Positions 1-12,100 of a stretch of DNA of 64,000 nt are shown here, one piece after another. Where the stretch lies: contig JANJXV010000013.1 of NCBI GenBank assembly GCA_024803745.1, positions 58,062,602-58,126,601 of the forward strand, given 5' to 3'. The DNA is from Megascapheus bottae (taxonomy: Eukaryota; Chordata; Mammalia; Rodentia; Geomyidae). The first letter of the stretch is position 1; every line of letters begins with the position of its first letter. Position numbers and translations under genes: made by a program. Under the pieces are notes generated by a model. It had not been told where the DNA came from and made no database searches. It worked only from the letters and a program-made list of their open reading frames with translations.

Positions 1-1021
1 AGATGGTAGCACACCCTCAGGGTTCCGAGATGACTCGGCGTGCACTGCCCAGGCTGGTGTAGTAGGGTTTGCGGCAGTCCGTATCCCTGCCCAGGCCAAA
101 CGAGCGCCTCCTGGACCCTCAGCACCCAGCCCTCATGCGTCTAGATTGGCTTTATGAAGGTTCACGAGGAGAAACGCACACGCGGTCATATGAGCATGGG
201 CTGCCCGCTGCCTCCCAGTTTTGTGGCTGTTAGAACTGCGGCTTTGTCCCGTGGAGAAGGGCCCTCCCTCATACGAACGGCCCCGGGGCCCAGGCGACAG
301 AGGGGTCGAGACACGGGATCGACCCCAGCCAGGACTCAGCCCCACTTTAGGGAGGTCAAAGAAAGCATTCAGTAACTTCCACTCGACTTTGCCCTGTCAG
401 GGCCCTGGCACTGATGCCAGCTCAGCAGTTATTACTTGTGATGCCGGAGTAGGGTGTAGCCAGTGAGGCTTCTTCTCACGTCTGTTCTCATGACTGCAGA
501 GCCAGTGCCCACCGCCAGGGCCCCTTCCCATCTCAAGGATGCTTACCTCGGAAGGTGTGGAGGGTGTCCCCCCACTTCGGTACCGGCCTGGCCTGACACT
601 GCTCCTTTGGTGAGAGAGACACAGCCAGAATGCCACACAGGCCCTGCTGCCCACAGACCAGGTGCCTGGCAGCTGGACACAGCCTTTCCTAGAGAGATTC
701 TCGGTTCAGGCCTGTGTGGGGTCCTTTCTGAGCAGATGCAGCGCCTGCTGTCTCAGTGCCCCTCGGCTTACAGCCCTAGAGTCTCCTCCTGACCAAGTTC
801 AGCCACTGAGGGCCGTGGCTGACGATGGACCCGCCTCAAACCTGTTCCTCACCCTTCCCCTGGGCTGACCGTCCACCTAAGTCAAACCCTGTTTTATTCT
901 TTGTGTTGTCAGTCCTGGGGCTTGAACACAGTGTCTCTGGGCCTTTTTGCTCAAGGCTAGCTCTACATTTGAGCCGTAGCTCCACTCTGAGCTTTTCTGG
1001 TGCTTAGTGGAAGCGTCTCAT

Positions 1022-1219
1022 GCAGCTAGGAGTGTGGCCTAGTGGTAGAGTGCCTGTCTAGCATGCATGAAGCCCTGGGTTCAATTCCTCAGGACCACAC
1101 AGAAAAAGTTGGAAGTGGTGCTGTGGCTAAAGTGGTAGGGTACTAGCTTTGAGCAAAAGCAGTTCAGGGATAGCACCTAGGCCCCAAGTTCAAGCCCCAG
1201 GCCTGGTTTAAAAAAAAAG
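1022..1219 (+). repeat. IDL-Geo SINE
   Basis: The left monomer has tRNA-Ala/ID-like A and B boxes (AGTGGTAGAGTGCC near 1040 and a GGGTTCAATTCC box near 1077). The right monomer begins near GGAAGTGGTGCTGTGG and ends in an A-tail. This left-right combination is the IDL-Geo family reported from Geomyoidea. Confidence 0.8.
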
Positions 1220-1690
1220 CTGGGCAAGGTGACTCAAGCCTGTGATCCTGGCTACTCAGGATGAGATCTGAGGATGCTGGTTCAAAGGCAGCCCAGGCAC
1301 TAACACCTATGACTTTTGTGGGGGGGCAGGGGGTCATGGGACTTGAACTTGGCCTGGGCGCTGTCCCTGAACTCTTCAGCTCAAGGCTACTGCCCTACCC
1401 TGGAGCCAAGCCCCACTTCCCATTTCTAGAGGTTAAGAGCCACCACACCCCGCCTGTGAGATTCTTATGTCCAATGAACCACCAGAAAACCGGAAGTGGC
1501 CCTGTGGCCCACGTGGTAGTGCACTAGCCTTGAGCTGAAGAGCCCAGGGACTGCGCCCAGGCCCACAGTTCAAGTCCTCACAACCAATAAAAAAAAAAGT
1601 CCCGTGCACTTCCTGATAGAGCTAGCAGTGTCTTAGCCTCCTGATTAGCTAGGCCTGTAGGCGTGAGCCTCTCTAAGCAGCACCAGCCCT
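1220..1690 (+). repeat. Nested SINEs: B1-like/Geo interrupted by an inverted SINE
   Basis: A 7SL/B1-like head (GCTGGGCAAGGTGACTC, 1220-1319) and its continuation (about 1455-1598, ending in an A-tail) are separated by about 130 bp of an antisense right monomer (about 1320-1445). A further antisense B1-like fragment follows at about 1605-1690. The order implies at least two insertion events. Confidence 0.65.
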
Positions 1691-2067
1691 ACAAGACAGG
1701 GCCAGCCAGGCCTTCTGTCCTTACTGCCCTGTGATGTTTCTCACTGCCTCATTTTCTGGAAGTTCATCTGTGCCCTTATCTGTGCCCCGTCACCCCAGCT
1801 CTCGACATGTCAGCTTAAAGCCAACCTTCTCCTCTGCCCTCTCCTTCTGCTGTCGGCACCAGACTGCCGTTCCTCACTGGAATCTCTTTTCACAGCCTGG
1901 CAGAGCAGGTGGACACCCTGTGCAGCTCAGCAACGCTGCTCCCTGTGCCTTCCCTCCATCAAGTGTGTCACCTCCCCTGGTGACATCCATGAGGTAGACA
2001 GCAGGACAGGAATTCAGGGCCCAAGGCTAGCACTGTGTCGCTTTGAGCCAGTGTCACTTCTGGCTTG

Positions 2068-2275
2068 TTTTTCATGTGTCATGGGGCTTGAACTCAGCCT
2101 GAGCGCTGTCCCAGAGCTCTTCAGCTCAAGGCCACCACCCTACCCTTGAGCCAAGCCCCACTGAGAAGAGTCCCAGGTCCTTTTGTGCCTGGGCTGGCTT
2201 TGAACCTTGATCCTCAGATCTCAGCCTCCAGAGCAGCTAGGATGACAGGCGTGAGCCCGCAGCGCCCGGTATTTT
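2068..2275 (-). repeat. B1-like/Geo SINE, antisense
   Basis: Reads as the reverse complement of the second SINE class. The Geo monomer comes first (GGGGCTTGAACTCAGCC, GCTCTTCAGCTCAAGG), followed by the 7SL-like head (GATCCTCAGATCTCAGCC to GGCGTGAGCC). Confidence 0.75.
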
Positions 2276-3617
2276 CTTCCTCTCATCATCCTTGTAACAC
2301 TTTTACTGAAAAAATCACATGAATGCTCAGAAAAACAGCATGAAAAACCCCATAGCCACTCCAGAGCTTACTGCCCCTGCCTCACTGTCACCAAAGAGCT
2401 TCAGCCAACTCCAGCTCTGGTCTCTGCCCCTTCTCGCCAAAGTTCCAGGCTCACCTGATGACCACTGATGTGTGTGTGGGGGGGGGAGTTGATTCTCCAC
2501 ACCCATCCCTTTGGTATCTTAACAAGGCCTGGCCCTGAGCCTGACTGGCCCTGTTGACCTGCTGAGACCCAGGCACACCCACAGTGGGCCAGGGTTAGTG
2601 CTGCTGGGACACTGCTGGGTCCCCTCCTGCAGGCCTGGGACCCGGGAGTCTCACATCAGGCTCAGCGTGAGGTCATTCTAACCTGCTGGGCCTCGAGTGT
2701 CTGGCCAAGCTTTTCCTGTTGGCAGGGCAGGTTTGGGGGAGACCCTCACACCAGCCTGCTTGCCCAGAGGTGGAGGTCTCACCATGCCTCTCCAGCCCCA
2801 GTGCTGGCCTCCAGGGGGAGCCCCATTCCTGTTTCCTCCCAGGGTTCAGAGCTCACCTGCTGACAACCCACTGGTTCTTAGAGTGATACTCCATGGGGGA
2901 GCCCACTTGGGGGTTCAGGCAGAACCCCCATTGGCCTCTAGATCAGTCAAGTATCCTTGCCTAATACTGCTGATGTAGGTAAATCCAGAAGAGTGATGTG
3001 GAGACAAGCCTGAGGGATAGGGCATGCCACTCCTCCGGGACAAGGGTGGGGTCTTGGGGTCAGCTGCCTCTGCAGGGGGCAGGGAGGGAAGGGGTGCAGA
3101 TATTCCCCAGTCCTAGCTTGCCAGGATGCAGCCCTTGAGTACCAGTTACTGTGTCTGCCAAGGTCCTCGGCAGCGGCAGTGGCTGAGGGCAGCGCAGGGC
3201 GGCGTCATGAGTGCCCTTCCAGGCCCTTCCGGCTCTTTGGGGACGCAGTTGTCCTTTCAGCAAGAGTGCTGCAGCCTCCTCCCCACCTCAGCCTCCAGCA
3301 CAGGGCCCAGACACTGCTGAGAGTGGAAGGAGAGCCACGCTTCTACCATCTGTCAGCCATGCACAGAGCCAGGGCCCTGTAGTGGGCAGCTGGCTAGACC
3401 ACCCCGGGTGCCCCCAGGACCCCAGGGCAGTCATTTCCTGGTGAGGAGCCATTGCTGACTTGTGGGTCCTGCGGTTGCCTTTCTGGACTCCCTGGGTTCC
3501 AGGCCACGCTCTCCACGTTCCCATCCATCCTGCTTTTCCTCTTGTGGAGCCTTTTCTAAAACGGAAGGCCGGAGAATGCCCTCTGTCTCTGAGGCTGAGT
3601 CTGTGGCATGTCTAAGT

Positions 3618-3861
3618 GGTGTTTTGTTTGTTTTTGTCAGTCTTGGGGCTTGAACTCTGGGCCTGGGCGCTGTCCCTGAGCTCTTCAGCTCAAGGCTAGC
3701 ACCCTTCCCCTAGAGCCAGAGTGCCACTTCCGGTTTTCTGGTAGTTAATGGAGATAAGAGTCTCCTGGACTTTAGGGCCTGGGCTGGCTTTCAACCGTGA
3801 TCCTCAGATCTCAGCCTCTAGAGTAGCTAGGGTGACAGGCGCGAGCCACCGCGCCTGGCTC
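3618..3861 (-). repeat. B1-like/Geo SINE, antisense
   Basis: Full-length antisense copy. It starts with a T-rich tail (TTTTGTTTGTTTTTGTCAG), continues through the Geo monomer and ends in the 7SL-like head GCGAGCCACCGCGCCTGGC. Confidence 0.8.
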
Positions 3862-3947
3862 TGAGTGGATCTCCTGACCCCTCCGGTCTCGGGTCTTAGG
3901 AGTCTTTGGAGGATGACAGAACTGTTATACCACACTATTCCCGTGGC

Positions 3948-4117
3948 ATGCTGGGCACCGATGGTGCCTTAGTCACGCCTGCCATCCTAACTACTCAGGA
4001 GCCTGAGACCTGAGGATCACAGTTCAAAGCCAGCCTGAGCAGGAACGTACCAAGACGTATGTCCAGTTAACTACCAAGCTGGGGCTCGGGTGGTGGAGCA
4101 CTGGCCTTGAGAACAGA
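3948..4117 (+). repeat. B1-like SINE 114 bp upstream of a CHID1 exon
   Basis: Begins GCTGGGCACCGATGGTG and contains CTACTCAGGAGCCTGAGA and TTCAAAGCCAGCCTGAGC, the 7SL-like head, then a shortened right monomer. It lies in the last 300 bp of the intron, just before the acceptor at 4230. Confidence 0.7.
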
Positions 4118-4230
4118 AAGCTCACTGGCTTCCCTTCTGTGATGCCCCCGACTTGAGAGCCACCCTGCACGCCTGTGTGCAGGAGGCCGAGGGTCCCCGT
4201 CCACTCCACAGCTCGCCCTGCTCTCTCCAG

Positions 4231-4930
4231 GTACATCCAGATGCTGAAGGACCACAAGCCCCGCGTGGTTTGGGACAGCCAGGCTGCAGAACACTTCTTT
4301 GAGTATAAGAAGTAAGTGACATGTGCACGCAGCTCTCCAGGCTGTGGGGAAGTGCAGGGCCAGCGCCCCTCCAGCTTCTGCATGGATCCTAGCCCCAGCC
4401 TGGGGGGTGGACGGCCCCCACGTCCTGCCCAGCCTGGGGGAGGGTGGGCGGCCCCCACGTCCTGCCCAGCCTGCAGTGGTGGCAGATGGCCCTCTTACCC
4501 CGCAGGAGCCGAGGGGGGAGGCACCTGGTGTTCTACCCAACTCTGAAGGTATGAGCCTCACTGGCTGCTGGCCCTGTCGGGGCGCGGGGGGGTAGGCAGA
4601 GGCGTTGGTCAGGCACTGCTGGCCGTGGTTGGTTGAGGGGGGCAGAGGCGTTGGTCAGGCACTGCTGGCCATGGTGTGGGGGATGGGGGGGCAGAGGCGT
4701 TGGTCAGGCACCAGGTGGTATTGCCTGGGTCTCTGCCATGGGAGTCCAGCCTGCACCTCCCTGTGAGGTGCGTGGCCTCTAGCTCCATGTGGGAAGGGGG
4801 AAGGTGCCCACCCCTCCGTCTGTGTCCACAGTCTCTACAGGTACGCCTGGAGCTGGCCAGGGAGCTGGGCGTTGGGGTCTCCATCTGGGAGCTGGGCCAA
4901 GGGCTGGACTACTTCTACGACCTGCTCTAG
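4231..4930 (+). CDS. CHID1: CHID1 C-terminal exons (chitinase domain-containing 1 / SI-CLP), partial
   Basis: Three exons are visible: 4231-4311, 4506-4548 and 4832-4930 (TAG 4928-4930). Joined, they encode the protein's last 73-74 residues, from [17 protein letters not shown] through [14 protein letters not shown] to the end [11 protein letters not shown]. This matches human CHID1 almost residue for residue as I recall it. Donors are GTAAGT and GTATGA; acceptors follow pyrimidine tracts ending CAG. CHID1 is a secreted or lysosomal glycosyl hydrolase family 18-like lectin (stabilin-1-interacting chitinase-like protein) that binds sugars and is reported to lack chitinase activity. The visible part is the end of the GH18 barrel; the catalytic region lies outside the window. 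The gene runs convergently into TSPAN4. Identification is secure; the missing 5' exons are inferred from family length (human 393 aa). Confidence 0.95.
4377..4484 (+). repeat. Two-copy tandem duplication in a CHID1 intron
   Basis: The segment GGCCCCCACGTCCTGCCCAG plus flanking AGCCTGGGGG/GGTGG sequence occurs twice in tandem, with a period of about 43 bp, in the short intron between the first and second visible CHID1 exons. Confidence 0.6.
4594..4712 (+). repeat. About 2.5-copy minisatellite in a CHID1 intron
   Basis: Three starts of GGCAGAGGCGTTGGTCAGGC lie about 45 bp apart. The unit does not copy the neighbouring exon edge, unlike the arrays in PNPLA2, CD151 and PIDD1. Confidence 0.75.
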
Positions 4931-5754
4931 GCTGGGCAGGGCTCTCCCCTGGACACGGTGGACTCACACGTGCAATGACTGGTGAAATACAGAGCTGTGT
5001 TTACTGTGACGTGTCTGCTGGGGCCTGGGGGCAGGGGCATGTACACACGGTGCCTATCCCTCCTGTCCCTCCCTGCTGCCTGTGGGGGGCAGGCCCCCCT
5101 CAAGCTCAGGCCCCGCAGCTGCCCCAGCAGGCCTGGGCAGGAGCGGGTCTGAAAAACCTGGACAATGACAGATCTGCACACACCCAGGAACCCAGAAAAG
5201 CTCTCCCGGCGTCACGAAGGTGCTGCCCCTCATACCAAGGTCACTGCCAGGGTTGTCACCTGTAGCAGGCTCTCACACGTGTCCCCACAGGGCCTAGGCA
5301 GGGTAGGCAGCATCACCACAAAGGTGCAGCCCCCAAGGTGGGTGCCCTGAGCTGAGCCTGGCCCCGCCCTCCTGTTCCCACACCCCCAACTCCTGCTCCT
5401 CCACATCCTGGGAGATGCTCACCTGACCTGAACCCCCAGACCACTGTCCTTGAGGGCAGGGTCCCCCCACCCCGAGGTACAAGCGTGGTCCAGGTCTGGT
5501 ATGTTTTCAGCCACTTTTCTAACTCTGTGCCCTGTGGCAGGACACTGCGTCTGATACCCGCCATTTACAAGAGCCCCTCGCTAGTGCCAGGGTCGAGGTC
5601 CTAGGACAACTTGGGAATGGAAGGCGGAGCTCGGCCTGCCTGGGCCCTGGCCTCAGGTCAGCTAGGAGAAGCGGCACAGCGGAGGAGGTCAGCCCCTCAG
5701 CCCGCCACAGGTCAGGGGCGTCCCACAGCCTCTGCTGCATCTTGGGGTTCATTT

Positions 5755-5760
5755 AATAAA
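5755..5760 (+). terminator. CHID1: Candidate CHID1 distal poly(A) signal
   Basis: Canonical AATAAA on the plus strand, 825 bp after the CHID1 stop and before the opposing TSPAN4 signal. A closer variant, AATACA at about 4986, could give a very short 3' UTR instead. Sequence alone cannot decide which is used. Confidence 0.5.
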
Positions 5761-5809
5761 CTCCCTCAGAGCCGCAGGCTGTAGCTGCCGGGCGACATGC
5801 ACCCAGCAC

Positions 5810-5815
5810 TTTATT
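5810..5815 (-). terminator. TSPAN4: TSPAN4 poly(A) signal
   Basis: TTTATT on the plus strand is AATAAA for the minus-strand TSPAN4 transcript, 357 bp past its stop codon. It faces the plus-strand AATAAA at 5755-5760. Confidence 0.75.
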
Positions 5816-6171
5816 AAAATGCACCTGGAACTGTGGCCCGATGTGGAATGTGGATAGTGAGGAGTGCCCCCCCCGCCAGAGCACCAGGGCCAGTGGGAGC
5901 CTGGGGGGGGCAGAGCTGCGCCCCCGCCCCCGGAGGCCAGGGACCTGCTCAGTCGCCATCCCCAGGAGCCGGCCCCGGATGGCACATGGATATGCAGGGT
6001 GCTGAACCCGGCACCCTCTCCCCGTGGTCACGCCAGCCACACCACTGGATCCAGGGACGAGGGCTCTGGGGCTCCTGGGCTCTGCCTGTGCCTGGCCGCG
6101 GCGAGGAAGGCTGGAGGCAGCCACCTCCGTGATGGCAGTGTCCTTTGGCAGAGAGCATGGGTGTCGGCGGC

Positions 6172-9100
6172 CTACGCACAGTGGGTGTCGGCCTCTACCA
6201 CCTGGCAGTACATGGTCATGGCGAAGGCCAGGCCTAAAATCTGCAGGGACAAGAGGAGGTCAGCGCAAGCCACAGGCCTCTGCCCGAGCCCAGACCAGAG
6301 AGGGGGCTTGGCCTGCCCCTGCCCCCACGGTCCAGACCGGGCCCCCATGTCCCAGCTGGCAGCCACCTGGGTCTACCCTGGCAGTGTCCTGCCGGCTCGG
6401 CAAAGCTTCCCACTCCTACAGGGCTGTGAAGCTGGCCAGGGAGGGCCAGGACCCAGGGCCCTGGCCCCTGGACTGCCACCCTCGTTCCGCCTGGGCAGTG
6501 CTCTGACTGCCCACCAAGGGGTCCTGGGCTTGCACAGGTGACCACGCTGATCATGCCCAGCAGACCTGCCTGTGTCCACCTGTCCCCACCCCCGAGGCTG
6601 CCACCCACCCTTCCTTGGCTCCCGGGCTCTGAGGCCTCGGCCCACCCTACAGACCTGCACCAGGGCTGTGCACAGCGCGAAGACGCCCACGGCCAGCAGG
6701 TTCTCCTGGAGCCAGGCCTTCACCGTCTCGTAGCACGGCTGCAAGAGAGCAGGGTCAGCCCGGCCTTGTCTCCTGGCCCAGCGGCAGGTCCGGGTCCTGC
6801 GGGCTCCCACTCACCGCCTTCCACCAGGTGCCCGGTGCGTGTAGCCCACAGCTGTCGCTGAACTCCAGGCAGCAGGAGTCGGGCACCCTCGTGGCATTGT
6901 ACACTTCAAACCAGTCCGTGTAGTTGGAGACGCCGCAGCAGCGGAACTGGAGCAGGCACAGCCCGAGGCTGAGCTGGGCTGGCTGGGCCGGCCTGTCCCT
7001 GGCTGCCCCTGGCTGCCCAAGCCGGCCCACAGACACGCCCACCCCCGGGGGCCCCCACGGCCCCGCCCGCCCCTGCAGGGCCTCACGTCTGTCTGGACGA
7101 TGCTCCAGGCATTGGTGAGGCCTATGTTGCCTTGGGTGCCGTACAGATGGAGGCCCTTCTTCAGGTCTTGCTGGGCATAGCTGTCAATCTGAGGGTGCAA
7201 CTGAGTCAGGGGGGCCCCATGGGAGCCACCCAGTCCTCTGAGAACAGGCATCCCCTCTCCCCCAAACCCGGGCCAACCTACCACGCTGGGTGGAGGCTGA
7301 GTGGGTGACTGGGGCAGGGCACAGAGTACTGACCACAGCAGAGTCCATGCTGGGGTCCCCAGTGTGAATGCCACCCCCAAACCTTGATCTCTAGCCGGGC
7401 CCCGGGGAAGGGGCAGCCTGCAGCCCCCAATACGGCTGCGGTCAGGACGGGCTCCGCGGGGAGGAAGACTGAGGAGTGTAACGAAACGGGGGCTGGAGGC
7501 AGAGGTGCTCGGCCGGGTACAGCACTCAGAGATGTCTGAGACACCACGTTCTGACACCCGCTTGGTACTCTTGCCAGAAAGGGGGTTTCAGGCTGGCCTG
7601 CGCGAGCGTGGAGGAGGGGGAGGACTGTGGGGGAGGGGAGGGGTGCTGTCCTGCCAGCTGGGTGGGCCGCAGCACAGCCACTGTTGCCCGCCGCCCCCCT
7701 CCGAAGCCCCGGCCTTGGGCCAGGGCAGACGTACCTTGTCAGTGTAGGCAAAGAAAAGCACAGCAATGGTCGCCTCCAGCAGGAGCACCAGCAGCAACAG
7801 CACGAAGAACTGTAGGGGGCAGGAGGGCGTGGAGGGCCCCGGCCGGCCCCAGCGCCCAGCCCTCCACCGCCAGCCCAGGCCTGTCCCAGCCCGAGTGTGG
7901 GCTCTGCTCTCCGCCCTTCTCCCCTCCGGCTGACCCAGACACCCCACGAAGGCGAAGGCCAGAGAGGGTCCCAACACTTCCCCTGAAGGGGCAGGGGAAG
8001 CAGACCTGCGCCAGGGCTGGGGGAGTGGGCCGGGGGCCCTGGTCAGCCCTCCAGCCTCGCGCTCTGGGGTGGACGTCCCGGGAGGGACACCGAGGCAGGC
8101 ACTCACCGAGAGCAGCAGGCACTTGTTCTCCTTGAGGGCCCCGATGCAGCCCACGAAGCCGATGGCCATGACGAACGTGCCGGTGGCCATGAGCAGGTTG
8201 GCAGCCGACAAGGATGGGAAGGAAGATGACAGCGTGGCAAAGTTTCCCTGTGTGGCAGCCAGCCAGATGCCAACGCCCAGGACACCACAGCCGCCCAGCT
8301 GGAAGCGCAGCGCACAAGGAGAGGGGGAGGACAGGTGCTCAGCAGGCCCTGCTGGCTGTCCCCTGCCCCCGCCAGCCCCTCCCCAGCCCGGGCAGTCTGC
8401 CTCTCGTGACAGGCTCTGGGCAGGGATGCAGGGATGTACTACCGGGCGCCATGCCTGGAGTAGAGGACTGGTCTCACCCCACCTTAGGCTCCAACCTGCA
8501 GCCCCCGGAGCCACCCCAGTTGGTTCCCCGGCTCTAGACCAGCGCAGGGCCAGGGAGTGAAGCCAGCAGCACACCCACTCCCGCTGGCCCCACAGGGCCC
8601 CCTGGAGTCACTGTGCAGGGGGAGCTTGTGCAGTGCTGCTCAGGCAGTGGAGTGCCCAGCTCTGCACAGCAGAGCCGCCTGGGCACCTCCACTCCGGCGG
8701 GGGGGAGGGGCAGTGCAGGATTCTGGGCTCAGGCTCAGCTGGGCCTGGTAGAACAGCCATTCTAGGGCTGTGGATCACCTCCCGTAGGGCCTGGGGCACC
8801 AGGAGGTGGATGGACTCTGGGGGGCCAGGCAGCCCTGGTGTCCCTGTCCACTGCCATGGACGGGACATGGCAGCAGCCAGCAAAGCCACGACAGAAGTGG
8901 AGCCACTGAGCACCCAGGACGGGCCTGACCCCTGACACTCCCCAGAGACTCCCGGGGACACCCCCCCAGGGGCCTCCCCTCAACAGCTCCCCAAGAAGCC
9001 AGGTGAGGACGGAGCTGCCTCGCCATCCCCCACGCCCACGGCCCACAGCACAGCTGGCCTGGAGCCTGCGGGCAGGCCAGGACACTCCTGATCCCAGAGG

Positions 9101-12100
9101 GCCAGGAGGGTGACAGTCCCCAAGAGAAGCCTATGTCCCCTGGACTACACGGTGGTGAATTTGCTGTACTTTGGCTTCCTAAGACACCCTCTATCTCACC
9201 TGGAGATGACGGGGTTAAGACACCCAACTGCCACCACCCAGACAGCCTGCCCCCCACACCTGCCACCACCCAGAAAGGCTGCCCCCCCATTCCCCCTACC
9301 AGACAGCCCGCCCTCCCCAGATGGCCTATCCCCACACTTGCCCCCGGACAGCCTACCCCCCAATACCAAGCGGCACCATCATAGGCAAAGGCACGCAGGC
9401 GTCCCCATACTCCAATGCGCCATCACCCAGATGATGTGGAGCTCATGGTGCCATAGAGAAATGCACACACGTGTGAGCAGAATTACTATACCTGTAATTT
9501 TGAAAATGTGTCTGCACATGCAGCTTTTAAAACGTTTTGGCAGGAAAATTACAGCCTTGAGGCTCAAGAGAAAACAGGCCCATTAGACTCAGACTCGCAA
9601 GGCAAAACTCCCGGGCTGGGTCCCTGGCACCATGGACCCAGGGTCAGCTGAGGGCTGGAGCCAGGACCTCACTCCACCCTGCAGGCTTCCACAGCCTCTC
9701 ACCTCCCCCAGCCTCACAGAAATCCACAGAGCCACCACGGGCATGACAGCCTACAGAGAGGCCTCACCAGTCTCCTGGCTGGTCCCCACCCTGCACTCTC
9801 AGCCATGACCAGTGCCCTCTCCCATTCTCCAAGCATCACCTACCCCTGTTGCCCTGTGGGTGCCACAGCCTCTACTTTTTCCTCCTTGCACTCTGAGGTG
9901 TTCTCAGGCCAGGTGGCAGCTGCCATACAGTCCCTGGCACTCACTGGGGACAGTGATGCAGGCCTGCTGGGGTGGGTGCCGGCCATTGTCTGCCCACTGC
10001 CCTTCAAGCCATAAAACTCGGGGTGGCAGAAGGCAGAGGGTTGCGCTCTGGGGCCAGGGTGGGAGGGTTGGAGACGGCCAGGCTGTGTCCCTTGGCCCCT
10101 CTGCCACCAGGTTTGTAGAGAGCCTGGATGCCGGTCACAGGCAGAGTGAGTTTGTCCACTTAAGAAATGGGCTATGATTCATTCTCTACCAAGGTGTGCC
10201 CACTCGGCGTGGCAACACCACCACCGCAGGCCCTCAGCTGGGCAGCACCACTCCCAGCCACCTCTGCTGCCCAGGCTTCTCGAACAGCAGCTAGCTTTCT
10301 GTGGCTGTGCTGCCGCCAGGCCACTGCAAGATGGTGGCTCCGTGCGTCCTGCCTGGCCAGGGCTCTTTACCCCCGGGGGCCGCCTCCTCCCCTCGGTGCT
10401 CTGCCCAGAGACCAGCCACAGGCCCACTGCCCACCGAATGCTGGCCCACCACAGACAAAAGAAGGGCAAGGGCCCTGCAGTGCCTCTGCCAAGCATCTCA
10501 CCACCAGTTTGGAGCAAAGGCCGAGGACCTTCCTTTAGGACGAACAAGAGCAGAGGTAAGGCTGCCAGGGTGGGCAGCGAGGGTAGAGGGCGGAGCTGGG
10601 GGTGGGGCGGGGTGGGGGGACAGCCAGGGGCGGGCAGGGCCCTCCCTCCTGAACCCGGGACTGGTGAAGTTTGGGCCTTGGATGCCAGACTCGGGCTCTG
10701 CATCTCCTTCAACCTGGGGCTTCCACCACCCTGGGGGCCCTCGGAGGGTCAGCCCAGGCCATCCAGCAGGAACTGGGGCCTCTACCCCCCGCTGCACCCT
10801 GGCTGCAAGCTAGTATTCTCAGGACCCTGACCCACATGGCTCAGAGGTCGCCCTGCTCAGCGGCCCTGTGGGGCCAATGGAAGACGAGTCCTTGCCCTGG
10901 TCTCAAGGGGTCTGTGAAGCAAGAATGCACTGGCTGGCAGGGATCCACCATGCTGGCCTGGCCGATGCTGCCCCCATGCCAGACTGGACAGAGAGGGGCG
11001 TCTGCGTCCGCGCGGTGCGAGCTCCGGCACTGACGCCTGCCTGACAGACGGGCGGCCCCTGCACAGCCAGCACCTGACTGCAGCACAGCCATGGATGTGC
11101 CCTCCTCACCCTTCAGCCTGGCCCGGGGGGGGGGAGGGGATGAGCCCAGAGCCGGCAGAAGGGGGCAGGGGCAGGAGAGCTGGACCTCACTACCCCCACC
11201 ACCCTGGGGACCCAGCCTCCATCAAGGAAAGAGCTTTGCTGGCAGAGGTCCAGCCGACGATGTAGCCACTGAGCCCGGACAAAGTGGGTCCCAGGGGATA
11301 CGCCCTGACTGCCTGTGCCCAGCTGGCCTGGCGTGCCCAGCCCAGCAGGCCCCTCTCCCACACGTCCCCCCAGCCCCAGCCCGCCATCCCTGCACACACT
11401 GCAAAGGAGGCCAGGCGACTGTCCAGCAGGCCTCTGCCCTCCCACAGGCCTCGGGGGGTACCGTGTGGGGCTCTGTGGGGAGGGGGCTGGGATCTTGTCT
11501 GCTGGCCTCTTAGCACAAGTAAGACATGGACTGGAGACCCGAGTCCCTTCCACAGAGCCAGCACCCACACAGCACAGGAGTCTCATCTGAAGAAGTCCTT
11601 CCCACTGTCACAGCCACAGGGGAGGGCCTGGAGTTCACAAGAGCCAGGGACCAGGTGGGGCTGACATCACACCCGCTGGGCAGGGAGGATTCTCCCCAGC
11701 TCTGTACAGACATCTCCCGGCAAAGCCAGCGTTGAAGCCAGCAGCAGGGGCTCCCGTTTCCGAGGCTGGGGACGTAACTGAGTAATAAAAAGAAATTGAG
11801 GTTTCTAGCCCAGGAGCCCACAGACGCTTCTGGTTCATGTTTTCCCAGGTGGGGGATGGGATCCAGGAGAGGGCGGCAGGTCAGCCCTGCTGCTGGAAGC
11901 CAGACCTCGGGGGGCCCAGAGGCCTGCTCTCAAGACTGGCCCTTCAAGAGCCCCTGCACCCTCCCTGGACCAAACACCCCCCACACGGCTGGCCAAGCTG
12001 GCACGTCCCTGGGTCACATGCTACCCTGCAACCCCTCACCCCCTTGTCACACTGCTGTCACCCACTGCCCCTGGGCCTTGTCTGCACTGTCACCTGCAGC

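Larger units (their letters stand above)
1..4230 (+). other. CHID1: CHID1 intron, with SINEs
   Basis: No coding exon is visible before the acceptor ending at 4230. I looked for the CHID1 exon that precedes the RYIQ segment in human and did not find it, so this stretch is read as one CHID1 intron or part of it. It holds several geomyoid SINEs, listed separately. The rest, including 1-1020, 1690-2065 and 2280-3615, shows nothing I can name. Confidence 0.6.

Noticed and set aside
6800..7560. Plus- and minus-strand alternative frames over TSPAN4 exons
   Set aside because: Shadows of the spliced gene; only the chosen exon phases reproduce the tetraspanin sequence.
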